Assembly (NCBI RefSeq): GCF_001704635.1
Contig: NZ_MAXF01000130.1
Span: 81,937-145,936 of the forward strand
Reading direction: 5' to 3'
DNA from: Streptomyces sparsogenes
Lineage (GTDB): Bacteria; Actinomycetota; Actinomycetes; Streptomycetales; Streptomycetaceae
Length of the DNA stretch: 64,000 nt
Shown: positions 8,117 to 15,956 of the stretch, one piece after another
Layout: each line of letters opens with the position of its first letter
How positions within the stretch are numbered: position 1 is the stretch's first letter
Program-made: the position numbers and the translations under genes
The notes under the pieces: model-generated
Seen by the model: only the letters and a program-made list of their open reading frames with translations
The model's database searches: none
What the model was told of the DNA's origin: nothing

Positions 8117-8202
8117 CACCCAGCGTTTCTGGTACTTTAGCGCGCAGTAACGGTCCGCCTGGTAGGCCGAGGGCGTACACTACCGCTCCCCACCCACGAG
8201 GG

Positions 8203-8913
8203 CTAAATCCGGTCACGCATCGGTCTCCGTGTCCCGCCCCGCGCGACGACCGGAGACCGCTCATCGGCGGGCGAGGGAAGCGCGAAGAAGCGCAGGAAGT
8301 ACTGCGACAGCGGGCCGATGGCCAGCGCGTACAGCACCGTGCCGACCCCCACGGACCCGCCGAGCGCGAACCCCGTCGCCAGCACGGTGACCTCGATCGC
8401 GGTCCGCACCAGCCGCACCGAGCGGCCGGTGCGCCGGTGAAGTCCGGTCATCAGGCCGTCGCGCGGGCCGGGGCCGAAGCGCGCCGAGATGTACAGGCCG
8501 GTGGCCGCGCCGTTGAGCACCACGGCGAACACCAGCAGCGGGATCCGCACGGCCAGGGAGTGCAGCTCCGGAAGAAGCCACAGTGTGGCGTCCACCACGG
8601 GGCCGATCACCAGCACATTGGACACCGTGCCGAGACCGGGGCGCTGCCGCAGCGGGATCCACAGCAGCAGCACGGCGGCGCCGACCACCACGGTCACCGT
8701 GCCGAAGGACAGCGGGACGCGCTCGGTCACGCCCTGGTGGAACACGTCCCACGGGTCGAGCCCGAGCCCGGCGCGCAGCTGGAGCGCCATGCTCACGCCG
8801 TACAGCACGAGCCCGGCGTAGAGGTGGACCAGGCGGCGGCTGAGCCGGGGGCCGGGGGAGCCGGGGGAGCCGGGGGAGCCGGGGGAGGGGGGATCGGCCG
8901 GTGACGCGGACAA
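8203..8913 (-). CDS. YczE/YitT-type integral membrane protein
   Basis: 236-residue protein with five to six hydrophobic helices. The first core motif, AGLGLDPWDVFHQGV, and GTVTVVVGAAVLLLW are typical of the YczE family. The N-terminus carries a Gly-Ser-Pro repeat caused by a 9-bp DNA repeat at 8850-8886. It starts at TTG 8913, which is supported by AAGGAG 6 bp upstream. It is divergent from a MocR regulator, an arrangement known in Bacillus relatives, where MocR regulators control yczE. B. subtilis YczE affects antibiotic production; the function here is unproven. Confidence 0.8.
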   Translation of the reverse strand: MSASPADPPSPGSPGSPGSPGPRLSRRLVHLYAGLVLYGVSMALQLRAGLGLDPWDVFHQGVTERVPLSFGTVTVVVGAAVLLLWIPLRQRPGLGTVSNVLVIGPVVDATLWLLPELHSLAVRIPLLVFAVVLNGAATGLYISARFGPGPRDGLMTGLHRRTGRSVRLVRTAIEVTVLATGFALGGSVGVGTVLYALAIGPLSQYFLRFFALPSPADERSPVVARGGTRRPMRDRI

Positions 8914-8925
8914 CGAGTGCTCCTT

Positions 8926-9012
8926 GAAACTGAATTGGCCTTGCTGGTGGAGGCAATGGACGGTGGCATGTCACTCTGTACCCCGAGACCAGTCCAGTTC
9001 CATGGCCAATTC
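8926..9012. promoter_or_regulatory. MocR-type operator cluster in divergent intergenic region
   Basis: GAATTGGCC at 8932-8940 and GGCCAATTC at 9004-9012 are perfect inverted copies. A third related box, CCAGTCCAGTTCC at 8989-9001, reads on the other strand as GGAACTGGACTGG and resembles GAAACTGAATTGG at 8926-8938. Two direct boxes plus one inverted box is the usual pattern for MocR/PdxR regulators. The TTG start region of the yczE-like gene abuts the first box. Confidence 0.6.
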
Positions 9013-9033
9013 CGGAAAGGTGGACCGCAGCCG

Positions 9034-10554
9034 ATGAGTCCGTGGACATCCGCGGTGGGGGCGCCCCAGCTGGCGCGCCTGCTCGGGCCGGAGCACACCC
9101 GCGACGCCGAAGCGGCGGCGATCGTCGCGGTCACCGGCGGCCGGCGCGTGCCCGCCTACCGTTCGCTCGCCGACCGCGTACGGCTGCTCGTCCTGGAGGG
9201 CCGCGTCCCGGTCGCCGCGCGGCTGCCCGCCGAGCGCGAGCTCGCGGCGGCCCTGGGCGTCAGCCGGACCACCGTGGCCGCCGCCTACGAAGCGCTGCGC
9301 CAGGAGGGCTTCCTGGAGTCGCGCCGCGGGGCGGGCAGCTGGACCGCGATGCCCGCCGGGAGCCCCCTGCCCACCCGCGGGCTCGACCCGCTGCCGCCGG
9401 AGGTCGCCCGCTCGGTGATCGACCTGGGCTGCGCGGCCCTGCCGGCGCCCGAGCCCTGGCTGACCCGCGCCATGCGCGGCGCCCTGGAGGAGCTCCCGCC
9501 GTACGCCCACACCCACGGCGACTACCCCGCCGGGCTGCCCGCGCTGCGCCAGGCGCTCGCCGACCGCTACACCGCCCGTGGCATCCCCACCATGCCCGAG
9601 CAGATCATGGTGACCACCGGGGCCATGGGCGCCGTGGCCGCCACCTGCCGGCTGTTCGTCCGCCACGGCGAGCGGGTCGCCGTCGAGTCGCCCAGTTACG
9701 CGAACATCCTCCAGCTGCTGCGGGAGGCCGGCACCCGGCTGGTCCCCGTGGCCATGGCCCCCGGGCTCGCCGGCTGGGACATCGCGGCCTGGCGGCAGAC
9801 GCTGCGCGACGCCGCGCCGCGCATGGCCTATGTCGTCGCCGACTTCCACAACCCCACCGGCTCGCTCGCCACCGGCGAGCAGCGCCGGCAGCTCGTCGAC
9901 GCGGCGCGCGCGAACGGGACCCTGCTCGTCGTCGACGAGACCATGGCCGAACTGCGCCTGGACGAGGAGGTGGAGCCGCCCCCGCCGGTGTCCGCGTTCG
10001 ACCCCGGCGGCAGCACGGTCGTCACCGTCGGCTCGGCGAGCAAGTCCTTCTGGGCCGGGCTGCGCATCGGCTGGGTGCGCGCCGCGCCCGACGTGATCCG
10101 CAGTCTGGTCGCCGCCCGCGCGTACGCCGACATGGGCACCCCGGTCGTCGAGCAGCTCGCGGTCGGCTGGCTGCTGGCCACCGGCGGCTGGGACGAGGCG
10201 GTCGAGCTGCGCCGCGCGCAGGCGCGGGAGAACCGCGACGCGCTCGTCGCCGCCGTCCGGCGCCACCTCCCCGACTGGGAGTTCGCCGTGCCGCACGGCG
10301 GGCTCACCCTGTGGGCCCGCACCGGCGGCCTGTCCGGCTCGCGTATCGCGGAGGCGGGCGAGCGGCTCGGCGTGCGGGTCCCCTCCGGCCCCCGCTTCGG
10401 GGTCGACGGCGCCTTCGAGGGGTACGTACGCCTGCCCTTCACGGTCGGCGGCGCGGTCGCCGAGAAGGCCGCCACCCGCCTGGCCGCCGCGGTGGACCTG
10501 GTCGCCACCGGAGCCGCCGTCGAACCCCAGGTCCCGCGCAGCTACGTGGCCTGA
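9034..10554 (+). CDS. MocR-family (GntR plus aminotransferase-like) regulator
   Basis: 506-residue PLP-dependent type regulator. Residues 45-110 are a GntR winged helix (RVLRVLVLEG-like helix, LPAERELAAALGVSRTTVAAAY). Residues 150-490 are a fold-type I aminotransferase domain, with VVADFHNPTG, VVDETMAEL and the PLP lysine in GSASKSFWAGLRIGW. ATG 9034 is the natural start, although GGAAAGG is 15 bp upstream, rather far; the longer frame to 8917 would cross the operator boxes. It probably controls the divergent yczE-like gene and itself. Confidence 0.88.
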   Translation: MSPWTSAVGAPQLARLLGPEHTRDAEAAAIVAVTGGRRVPAYRSLADRVRLLVLEGRVPVAARLPAERELAAALGVSRTTVAAAYEALRQEGFLESRRGAGSWTAMPAGSPLPTRGLDPLPPEVARSVIDLGCAALPAPEPWLTRAMRGALEELPPYAHTHGDYPAGLPALRQALADRYTARGIPTMPEQIMVTTGAMGAVAATCRLFVRHGERVAVESPSYANILQLLREAGTRLVPVAMAPGLAGWDIAAWRQTLRDAAPRMAYVVADFHNPTGSLATGEQRRQLVDAARANGTLLVVDETMAELRLDEEVEPPPPVSAFDPGGSTVVTVGSASKSFWAGLRIGWVRAAPDVIRSLVAARAYADMGTPVVEQLAVGWLLATGGWDEAVELRRAQARENRDALVAAVRRHLPDWEFAVPHGGLTLWARTGGLSGSRIAEAGERLGVRVPSGPRFGVDGAFEGYVRLPFTVGGAVAEKAATRLAAAVDLVATGAAVEPQVPRSYVA

Positions 10555-10580
10555 GCCCCGTCACGTCGGTCCAGGGCCTC

Positions 10581-10753
10581 TCGTTTGGATCATGCCGGGC
10601 TCGCGGGGTCCGGCACCGCGCCTCGCGGCGTTGTCGTCGGTTGCCATGGCTCTGCCATGGCGCCCTCCTCCGCCTTGCGATGCTCCCCCAGCTACCGCTG
10701 GGAGGTGCCCCCTGCACCGGACCCCGCTCCCTGATCCGGCCTGACCCAAACGA
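10581..10753. mobile_element. MITE-like palindromic repeat element
   Basis: A 173-bp non-coding element bounded by imperfect terminal inverted repeats: TCGTTTGGATCATGCCGGG at the left and the reverse complement of CCGGCCTGACCCAAACGA at the right, with an internal matching GGGGTCCGG block. The interior has further hairpins, including CCATGGCTCTGCCATGG. It resembles a dispersed repeat I recall from other Streptomyces genomes. No coding capacity and no transposase are present. It occupies almost the whole gap between mocR and the ATPase gene. Confidence 0.65.
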
Positions 10754-10759
10754 AAGACC

Positions 10760-12445
10760 CTAACCCTCCGCGGGGCCGGCCTTCACGACGTCCACGCGCC
10801 CCGGGGCCTCCGGCGCCGGGGCCGGGGCCGGCCCGCGGGGCGCCTCCGGCTCCGGCAGCAGCGCGAGCACGGCCCGCCGCTGCGCCTCGCCGGTCGCCTC
10901 GTCGTACGGATCGGGCGTGGCCGGCACCTGGAGCCGGTGCACCGGGCCCGCGCCCAGCCGTGCGTAGCCGCGGCCCGGGGGCACCTCGGGGGGCGGCGTG
11001 GTGTGCGGGGGCGCGCCGAGCACGGCCCGGATCTGCTCGGCGGAGGCGGGCCCCAGCACCACACGGGCGGGGGTGTGGGTCCGTACGGTCTCGCCGAGCG
11101 CGTCCGCGGCGTCGAGCTGGTCGGCCACCACCACCCGCACCTGGGCCGCCCGCCCGTGCCGCAGCGGCACCCGCAGCAGCTCCTGCGGGTCGTGGCGGCC
11201 CTCGGCGGCGGCGAGCTGGCTGAGCACGGTCGGCCGGTCGAGGATCAGCCACAGCGGGCGGAGGGTGTCCCGCGGCGGCGGGTGGCCCGTCTGGCGGGCC
11301 CGGTTCGCCGCGATCAGCCTCCGCTCGGTCTCGTGCGCCGCCCACTCCAGCGTCGCCAGCGTCCCGGCCAGCCCGCACTCGACGCCCAGCACCCCGGACC
11401 GGCCGCCCAGGAACGCGTACTCGCCGGTGCCGCTGCCGTCCACCACCAGCACCTGACCGTGGCACAGAGCCTGCAGCGCGATGGACCGCAGCAGGGTCGT
11501 GGTGCCGCTGCCGGGCGGGCCGAGCGCCAGCAGGTGCGGCTCGGTGGACCGCGGCCCGGTGCGCCAGACCACCGGCGGGGCGTCCCGTCGCACCTCGCCC
11601 GCCGGGTCCCCGGCCGCCACGTCGTCGTCGCCCGGGTCCTCGGCGGTCTCCACCACCGGCAGGGTGCGCTGGACGGAGGAGGGGTCGGTGAAGCCGAGGA
11701 CGGTCTCGCCCGGCGTGGTCACGAAGCGCTGCGCGCCGATCGCGGTGGAGAGGGCGGGCAGCACGGTCAGCGTCAGCTGGTTGGCCTCCTCGTCCCACTC
11801 GAAGAAGTACTCGCGGCCGCGCCCCGACTTCGCGTACAGCAGCCGCTCGACGCGGGCCCGGGCCTCCGGGTCGCCGTCGGCGAAGTACGCGGGGTAGCGC
11901 AGCCTCAGCCGGGTCGGCCGGCCGCTCTCGTCGAACTCGAAGGACTCGAAGGCGCGCGCCCACTCCCCGCCGTGGGCGTACAGCGGGCTGGGGTCCTCCG
12001 GGGCGGAGAAGTGCGGCACCAGGGCCTCGTAGAGGATCCGCAGCCGCTCCTGGCCGGCCGTGCCGGGCCCGGGGTCCTTCGCGGGGCCCTTCCGCCCCGC
12101 CCAGAACGCCGCTCCCATCAGGCCGACGGCCGACAGCGTCGGGCCGTACGGCAGCAGCGCGACGCCCACCACGCAGGTGGCCAGCAGGAAGAGCGCCGGG
12201 CCGCGCCGGTCCTTGGGGGTCTGCGCCCATCTGCGCCGCCCGGCGGCGGACAGGGCGCGCAGCCCCCGGCAGAGCGGGAGCAGCGGATGCAGCACATCGG
12301 CGGCGCCGTCGCCGACGGCGCGCGCCAGGCCGCGGACCCGGCCGAAGCCGCGCGGCCGGGAGAAGCCGCGGACCCGGCCGAACCCGCGGGCGCGGGCGAG
12401 CGGGCCGCCGCCGCGAAGGGCACGGGGGAGCGGTGGGCGGCGCAC
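10760..12445 (-). CDS. Membrane-anchored FtsK-like ATP/GTP-binding protein
   Basis: 561-residue protein. After an Arg-rich start, two hydrophobic helices lie near residues 85-120, followed by a domain of about 150 residues and then an FtsK/TraB-like P-loop domain. The P-loop at about residue 307 reads GPPGSGTTTLL, so the usual Walker A lysine is a threonine. QVLVVDGSG and LWLILDRP look like Walker B strands. The C-terminus is Pro/Ala-rich. GTG 12445 starts one base after the stop of the small membrane protein, so the pair is coupled. The function is unknown; a role in DNA or protein export is only a guess. Confidence 0.7.
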   Translation of the reverse strand: MRRPPLPRALRGGGPLARARGFGRVRGFSRPRGFGRVRGLARAVGDGAADVLHPLLPLCRGLRALSAAGRRRWAQTPKDRRGPALFLLATCVVGVALLPYGPTLSAVGLMGAAFWAGRKGPAKDPGPGTAGQERLRILYEALVPHFSAPEDPSPLYAHGGEWARAFESFEFDESGRPTRLRLRYPAYFADGDPEARARVERLLYAKSGRGREYFFEWDEEANQLTLTVLPALSTAIGAQRFVTTPGETVLGFTDPSSVQRTLPVVETAEDPGDDDVAAGDPAGEVRRDAPPVVWRTGPRSTEPHLLALGPPGSGTTTLLRSIALQALCHGQVLVVDGSGTGEYAFLGGRSGVLGVECGLAGTLATLEWAAHETERRLIAANRARQTGHPPPRDTLRPLWLILDRPTVLSQLAAAEGRHDPQELLRVPLRHGRAAQVRVVVADQLDAADALGETVRTHTPARVVLGPASAEQIRAVLGAPPHTTPPPEVPPGRGYARLGAGPVHRLQVPATPDPYDEATGEAQRRAVLALLPEPEAPRGPAPAPAPEAPGRVDVVKAGPAEG

Positions 12446-12446
12446 G

Positions 12447-12641
12447 TCAGATCTTGATCCCGCCCAGCAGATTGGCCAGGCTGGCGCCGCCGGCCTTGAT
12501 GCTCGGAGCGATCGCGGTGCTCGCGAGGTAGAAGCCGAACAGGGCGCAGACGACGGCGTGCGACGCCTTGAGGCCGTCCTTGCGGAAGAACACGAAGACG
12601 ACGACACCGAGCAGTACGACGCCGGAAATGGACAGGATCAT
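12447..12641 (-). CDS. Small single-domain membrane protein
   Basis: 64-residue protein with one strong helix near the N-terminus (ISGVVLLGVVVFVFF), a positive patch FRKDGLKASH and a second helix AVVCALFGFYLAST. AGGAG lies 6 bp before ATG 12641; a GTG one codon earlier is less well spaced. It is directly upstream of, and nearly overlapping, the FtsK-like ATPase gene and is probably its partner. It resembles small proteins found next to such ATPases in Streptomyces. No function is known. Confidence 0.7.
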   Translation of the reverse strand: MILSISGVVLLGVVVFVFFRKDGLKASHAVVCALFGFYLASTAIAPSIKAGGASLANLLGGIKI

Positions 12642-12815
12642 CACGGTCTCCTGGCTGGTGGGGGACGGTCACCATGAGTCCTTCCAGGGTCACGTCAGGT
12701 GCTCACTCGGCAAAAGGTGCAAATGGGTGGATTATCGGTATATTCACCGCTTTGGATCGTTCCGTAGGGTGGGCGGCAGTGGTGCCCCCAGGAGCGAAGC
12801 CGGAGGCGAGGCGTC

Positions 12816-13235
12816 ATGACCGATGACCGGAACCGTGAGCCCGGGCCGGCCCACGACCCGGAGGTGCTGCAGCTCGCCGCCAAGGTCTTCGATCTGGCCC
12901 GGCACGGGGACACCGACACGCTCGCCGCCTATGTCGACGCCGGTGTCCCGGCCAACCTCACCGACGACCGGGGGGACTCGCTCCTCATGCTCGCGGCGTA
13001 CCACGGGCACGCCGCGGCCGTATCCGCCCTGCTGCGCCGCGGGGCCGACCCCAACCGCGGCGACGAGAGCGGCCGGACGCCCATCGCGGGCGCCACCTTC
13101 AGGGGTGAGGAGGAGGTGCTCCGGGTGCTGCTGGCCGGTGGTGCCGATCCGCGGGCGGGCTCGCCCTCGGCGGTGGAGACGGCACGCATGTTCGGGCGGC
13201 GTGACCTGCTCGCGCTGTTCGGCGCGGCGGAGTGA
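12816..13235 (+). CDS. Ankyrin-repeat protein
   Basis: 139-residue soluble protein made of about three ankyrin repeats: DLARHGDTDTLAAYVDAG, DDRGDSLLMLAAYHGHAAAV followed by LLRRGADPNRGDESGRTPI, and a third one ending at LLAGGADPRAGSP. Ankyrin repeats mediate protein-protein contact. ATG 12816 has GGAG/GAGGCG just upstream. It stands alone, divergent from the ATPase pair, with no partner gene beside it. The target is unknown. Confidence 0.85.
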   Translation: MTDDRNREPGPAHDPEVLQLAAKVFDLARHGDTDTLAAYVDAGVPANLTDDRGDSLLMLAAYHGHAAAVSALLRRGADPNRGDESGRTPIAGATFRGEEEVLRVLLAGGADPRAGSPSAVETARMFGRRDLLALFGAAE

Positions 13236-13335
13236 GTCCGTAGGGGCCTCGCGCTCCCCCGCGGTGCGCCCCGTTCGACTTCTGTTGACCGATGGTCCCG
13301 GGGGCGATCTCCTGTCTCAACTTCTTTGACGTGCT

Positions 13336-13347
13336 TGGTCCAGACTA
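13336..13347. promoter_or_regulatory. dre/chitinase-type direct-repeat-like site upstream of GH16 gene
   Basis: TGGTCCAGACTA matches TGGTCTAGACCA, the core of DasR operators and Streptomyces glycoside hydrolase promoter repeats, in 10 of 12 positions. It lies 105 bp before the glucanase start. Confidence 0.45.
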
Positions 13348-13451
13348 TTGACATGCCCTTAACAAGGCTCGGCATGATGTCCCCACCGCGCACCCTTCCC
13401 CGCGGGCCGCCGCGCGCGGCCGCCCCCCCACACCAGGAAGGCCATCGCTTC

Positions 13452-14297
13452 ATGAGGAAAACCCTGCGCACCGCCCTGACCGGACTGCTCGCGGCCGCCG
13501 CCCTGGCCGCCGCCCCCTGGCCGGCCCCCGCCGCCGAGGCCGGCCCCCGGGCCCCGGCCGCCACCTTCACCGACACCTTCGACGGCCCGGCCGGCAGCGC
13601 CGTCGACGGCTCCAAATGGGGCTACGAGACCGGCGACAACGTCAACAACCACGAGCGCCAGTACTACACGGACGGCACCAAGAACGCCGCGCTCGACGGC
13701 CAGGGCAACCTGGTCATCACCGCCCGCAAGGAGAACCCGGCCAACTACAACTGCTGGTACGGCCGGTGCCAGTACACCTCCGCCCGGCTCTCCACCGCCC
13801 GCACCTTCACCACCGCCTACGGACGCGTGGAGGCCCGGCTCAAGGTGCCCCGGGGCCAGGGCATGTGGCCGGCCTTCTGGATGCTCGGCACCGACATCGG
13901 CAGCGCCGGCTGGCCCAACTGCGGCGAGATCGACGTCATGGAGAACGTCGGCTACGAGCCCGGCACCGTGCACGGCACCATCCACGGCCCCGGCTACTCC
14001 GGCTCGGGCGGCATAGGCGCCGGCTACACCCTGCCCAACGGGCAGAAGTTCGCCGACGGCTTCCACACCTTCGCGGTCGACTGGTCACCCAACAAGATCA
14101 CCTGGTCCGTGGACGGCAACGTCTACCAGACCCGCACCCCCGCCGATCTGGGCGGCAACCGCTGGGTGTTCGACCACCGCTTCTACCTCATCCTCAATCT
14201 CGCGGTCGGCGGCTACTGGCCCGGCGACCCGGACGGCTCGACCACCTTTCCGCAGCGGCTGGTGGTCGACTACGTCAAGGTCAGCGGCGGCAGCTGA
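13452..14297 (+). CDS. Secreted GH16 beta-1,3-glucanase
   Basis: 281-residue secreted glycoside hydrolase. Residues 1-30 are a signal peptide (MRKTLRTALTGLLAAAALAA, cut after an Ala-x-Ala site). The rest is a single GH16 domain starting TFTDTFDGPAG. The catalytic motif is GEIDVMENVG, with nucleophile and acid/base glutamates in the E-x-D-x-x-E pattern of laminarinases. There is no carbohydrate-binding module. AGGAAGG precedes ATG 13452; a frame from 13326 is upstream noise. It probably attacks fungal or plant beta-glucans outside the cell. Confidence 0.9.
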   Translation: MRKTLRTALTGLLAAAALAAAPWPAPAAEAGPRAPAATFTDTFDGPAGSAVDGSKWGYETGDNVNNHERQYYTDGTKNAALDGQGNLVITARKENPANYNCWYGRCQYTSARLSTARTFTTAYGRVEARLKVPRGQGMWPAFWMLGTDIGSAGWPNCGEIDVMENVGYEPGTVHGTIHGPGYSGSGGIGAGYTLPNGQKFADGFHTFAVDWSPNKITWSVDGNVYQTRTPADLGGNRWVFDHRFYLILNLAVGGYWPGDPDGSTTFPQRLVVDYVKVSGGS

Positions 14298-14327
14298 CCA
14301 CAGGACCGAACATCCGTCTCCGTACGC

Positions 14328-14358
14328 TTGACCCTCTCACTGTGTGAGGGCCTGCACT
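14328..14358 (+). promoter_or_regulatory. MerR-type promoter with 19-bp spacer and palindrome
   Basis: TTGACC at 14328-14333 and TGCACT at 14353-14358 are separated by 19 bp. The spacer region holds an imperfect 19-bp palindrome, CCCTCTCAC-T-GTGTGAGGG, at 14332-14350. This is the classic architecture bound by MerR proteins. Transcription would start about 3-4 bp before the merR ATG, so the mRNA would be nearly leaderless. Confidence 0.7.
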
Positions 14359-14368
14359 GGAAGGCGTC

Positions 14369-15196
14369 ATGTTCACCATCGGAGAGTTCGCCAAACACGG
14401 GCGGGTGTCGGTCCGCATGCTGCGCCACTACGACGCCATCGGGCTGCTGCACCCCGTCCGCACCGACCCGGCCAGCGGCTACCGCTACTACGAAGCCGGC
14501 CAGCTCGCACGGCTCAACCGCGTCATCGCGCTCAAGGACCTGGGCTTCAGCCTGCACCAGGTCAAGGTGCTCCTCGACGAGGACATCGGCACCGAGGAGC
14601 TGCGCGGGATGCTGCGGCTGCGCCGGGCGGAGCTGGAGTCGGCCGTCGCGGAGGCGATGGCCCGGCTGGGCCAGGTCGAGGCGAGGCTCCGCACCATCGA
14701 GAACGAGGGACGCATGCCCACCGAGGACATTGTGATCAAGAGCCTGCCGCCGCTCCGCCTGGCGGAGCTGACCGCCACCGCGGCCAGCTTCCAGCCGCAG
14801 GACATCGGGCCCGTCATCGGCCCGCTGTTCGACCGGCTGTGCGGCCTGCTGGAGGCCGCGGGGGCGGCCCCCACCGGCCCCGGGCTCGCCTACTACGAGG
14901 ACGCCCCCGGGGGCGGCGGGGCCATCACCGTGCACGCCGGGCTGCCGGTCGCCGCGCACGTCGGCACCGACCACGGCTTCCGGATCGTCCACCTGCCCGG
15001 CGTCGAACGCGCCGCCACCGTCGTGCACCGCGGCCCGATGGACGACGTGCTGCCCACCTCCCAGGCCCTGGCCCGGTGGATCGACGCCCACGGCTACCGC
15101 TCGACGGGGCTGCCCCGCGAGCTCTCCCTCGCCTGCCCCGAGGACCGCACCCAGTGGGTGACCGAGCTCCAGGAGCCCATCGTCCACGCCGGCTGA
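14369..15196 (+). CDS. MerR-family regulator with GyrI-like effector domain
   Basis: 275-residue regulator. Residues 1-70 are a MerR winged helix (MFTIGEFAKHGRVSVRMLRHYD, with YDAIGLL and GYRYY). Residues 80-115 form the dimerisation coiled coil. Residues 125-273 form a GyrI/BmrR-like effector domain that probably binds a small hydrophobic or cationic molecule. The promoter directly upstream fits autoregulation. No obvious drug exporter is beside it, so the target may be elsewhere. ATG 14369 is right at the predicted transcription start. Confidence 0.88.
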   Translation: MFTIGEFAKHGRVSVRMLRHYDAIGLLHPVRTDPASGYRYYEAGQLARLNRVIALKDLGFSLHQVKVLLDEDIGTEELRGMLRLRRAELESAVAEAMARLGQVEARLRTIENEGRMPTEDIVIKSLPPLRLAELTATAASFQPQDIGPVIGPLFDRLCGLLEAAGAAPTGPGLAYYEDAPGGGGAITVHAGLPVAAHVGTDHGFRIVHLPGVERAATVVHRGPMDDVLPTSQALARWIDAHGYRSTGLPRELSLACPEDRTQWVTELQEPIVHAG

Positions 15197-15219
15197 GACC
15201 CGCGCCGGCTGAGACCCGC
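15188..15219. repeat. 16-bp tandem duplication containing the merR stop
   Basis: GCCGGCTGAGACCCGC occurs twice in tandem without mismatch. The stop codon of the MerR gene lies inside the first copy. Confidence 0.9.
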
Positions 15220-15257
15220 GTCCGGCGGCCCGGCCCGCCCTGCCTGGCCGCCGGACG
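15219..15257 (+). terminator. Hairpin after merR
   Basis: Perfect 12-bp stem, CGTCCGGCGGCC paired with GGCCGCCGGACG, with a 15-base loop, 22 bp after the MerR stop. Confidence 0.75.
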
Positions 15258-15285
15258 TGATCGCCGCCATGACAGGATCGCCCGC

Positions 15286-15420
15286 ATGACGGCTCGGTAC
15301 GACCCGGAAACGATCCTCGCCGGCCTGGACGAGGAGACCTGGCCCACTATCGGCTTCTCCCGCGGCACCGCCGCCGACCCGGCCGGCACGCTGCGCGCGC
15401 GGCGACCCCGGGCGAGTGAG
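15286..15420 (+). pseudogene. Possible gene remnant upstream of peroxiredoxin
   Basis: ATG 15286 opens a natural-looking peptide, MTARYDPETILAGLDEETWP followed by TIGFSRGT, that then decays into Arg/Pro-rich sequence and runs into the peroxiredoxin in another frame. It could be the 5' end of a gene that lost its remainder, or chance. I do not recognise a family. The rest of the 250-bp gap holds the merR terminator and nothing else obvious. Confidence 0.25.
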
Positions 15421-15446
15421 CCGGGGCCGCCGAGTAGCCTCGCTCC

Positions 15447-15902
15447 ATGGATATCGGTGATGTCGTCGAGGACTTCGAACTGCCGGACGAGAACGGCGCC
15501 GCCCGCACGCTGAGCGGGCTGCTCGAGAACGGCCCGGTGGTGCTGTTCTTCTATCCCGCGGCCTTCACACCCGGCTGCACGAAGGAGGCCTGCCACTTCC
15601 GGGACATCGCGGGGGAGTTCACGGCGCTGGGGGCCCAGCCGGTCGGCGTCAGCGCCGACTCGGTCGACAAGCAGGCGGAGTTCGCCCGTACCCACTCCTT
15701 CGGCTATCCGCTGCTGTCCGACCCGGAGGGGACCGTACGGGAGCGGTTCGGCGTCAAGCGCGGCATCGCGGCCGTCCCCACCAAGCGGGTCACCTTCGTG
15801 ATCGACACCGACCGCCGGGTGCTGGAGGTCGTCAAGAGTGAGTTCCGGATGAGCGTGCACGCCGACAAGGCGCTCGAGGCGCTGCGGCGCAGGGCGGCGT
15901 AA
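15447..15902 (+). CDS. Peroxiredoxin, BCP/PrxQ type
   Basis: 151-residue cytoplasmic thiol peroxidase that reduces hydrogen peroxide and organic peroxides. The thioredoxin fold carries FYPAAFTPGCTKEACHFRD, with the peroxidatic Cys in the PGCT motif and a resolving Cys five residues later, as in atypical two-Cys PrxQ enzymes. VPTKRVTFVID is the usual cis-Pro strand. No clear ribosome-binding site precedes ATG 15447, so the mRNA may be leaderless. It stands alone and converges on lacZ across a strong terminator. Confidence 0.92.
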   Translation: MDIGDVVEDFELPDENGAARTLSGLLENGPVVLFFYPAAFTPGCTKEACHFRDIAGEFTALGAQPVGVSADSVDKQAEFARTHSFGYPLLSDPEGTVRERFGVKRGIAAVPTKRVTFVIDTDRRVLEVVKSEFRMSVHADKALEALRRRAA

Positions 15903-15918
15903 GCGGGACGACAGCACG

Positions 15919-15952
15919 GAGGGCGCGCGGGCCATGACCCGCGCGCCCTCCG
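15919..15952. terminator. Bidirectional hairpin between peroxiredoxin and beta-galactosidase
   Basis: Perfect 14-bp stem GGAGGGCGCGCGGG / CCCGCGCGCCCTCC with a CCATGA loop, between two convergent genes. Confidence 0.9.
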
Positions 15953-15956
15953 CCAC

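Noticed and set aside
8850..8886. 9-bp repeats at the N-terminus of the yczE-like gene, looked at as a possible CRISPR-like array
   Set aside because: No spacers; it is simply a coding Gly-Ser-Pro repeat.
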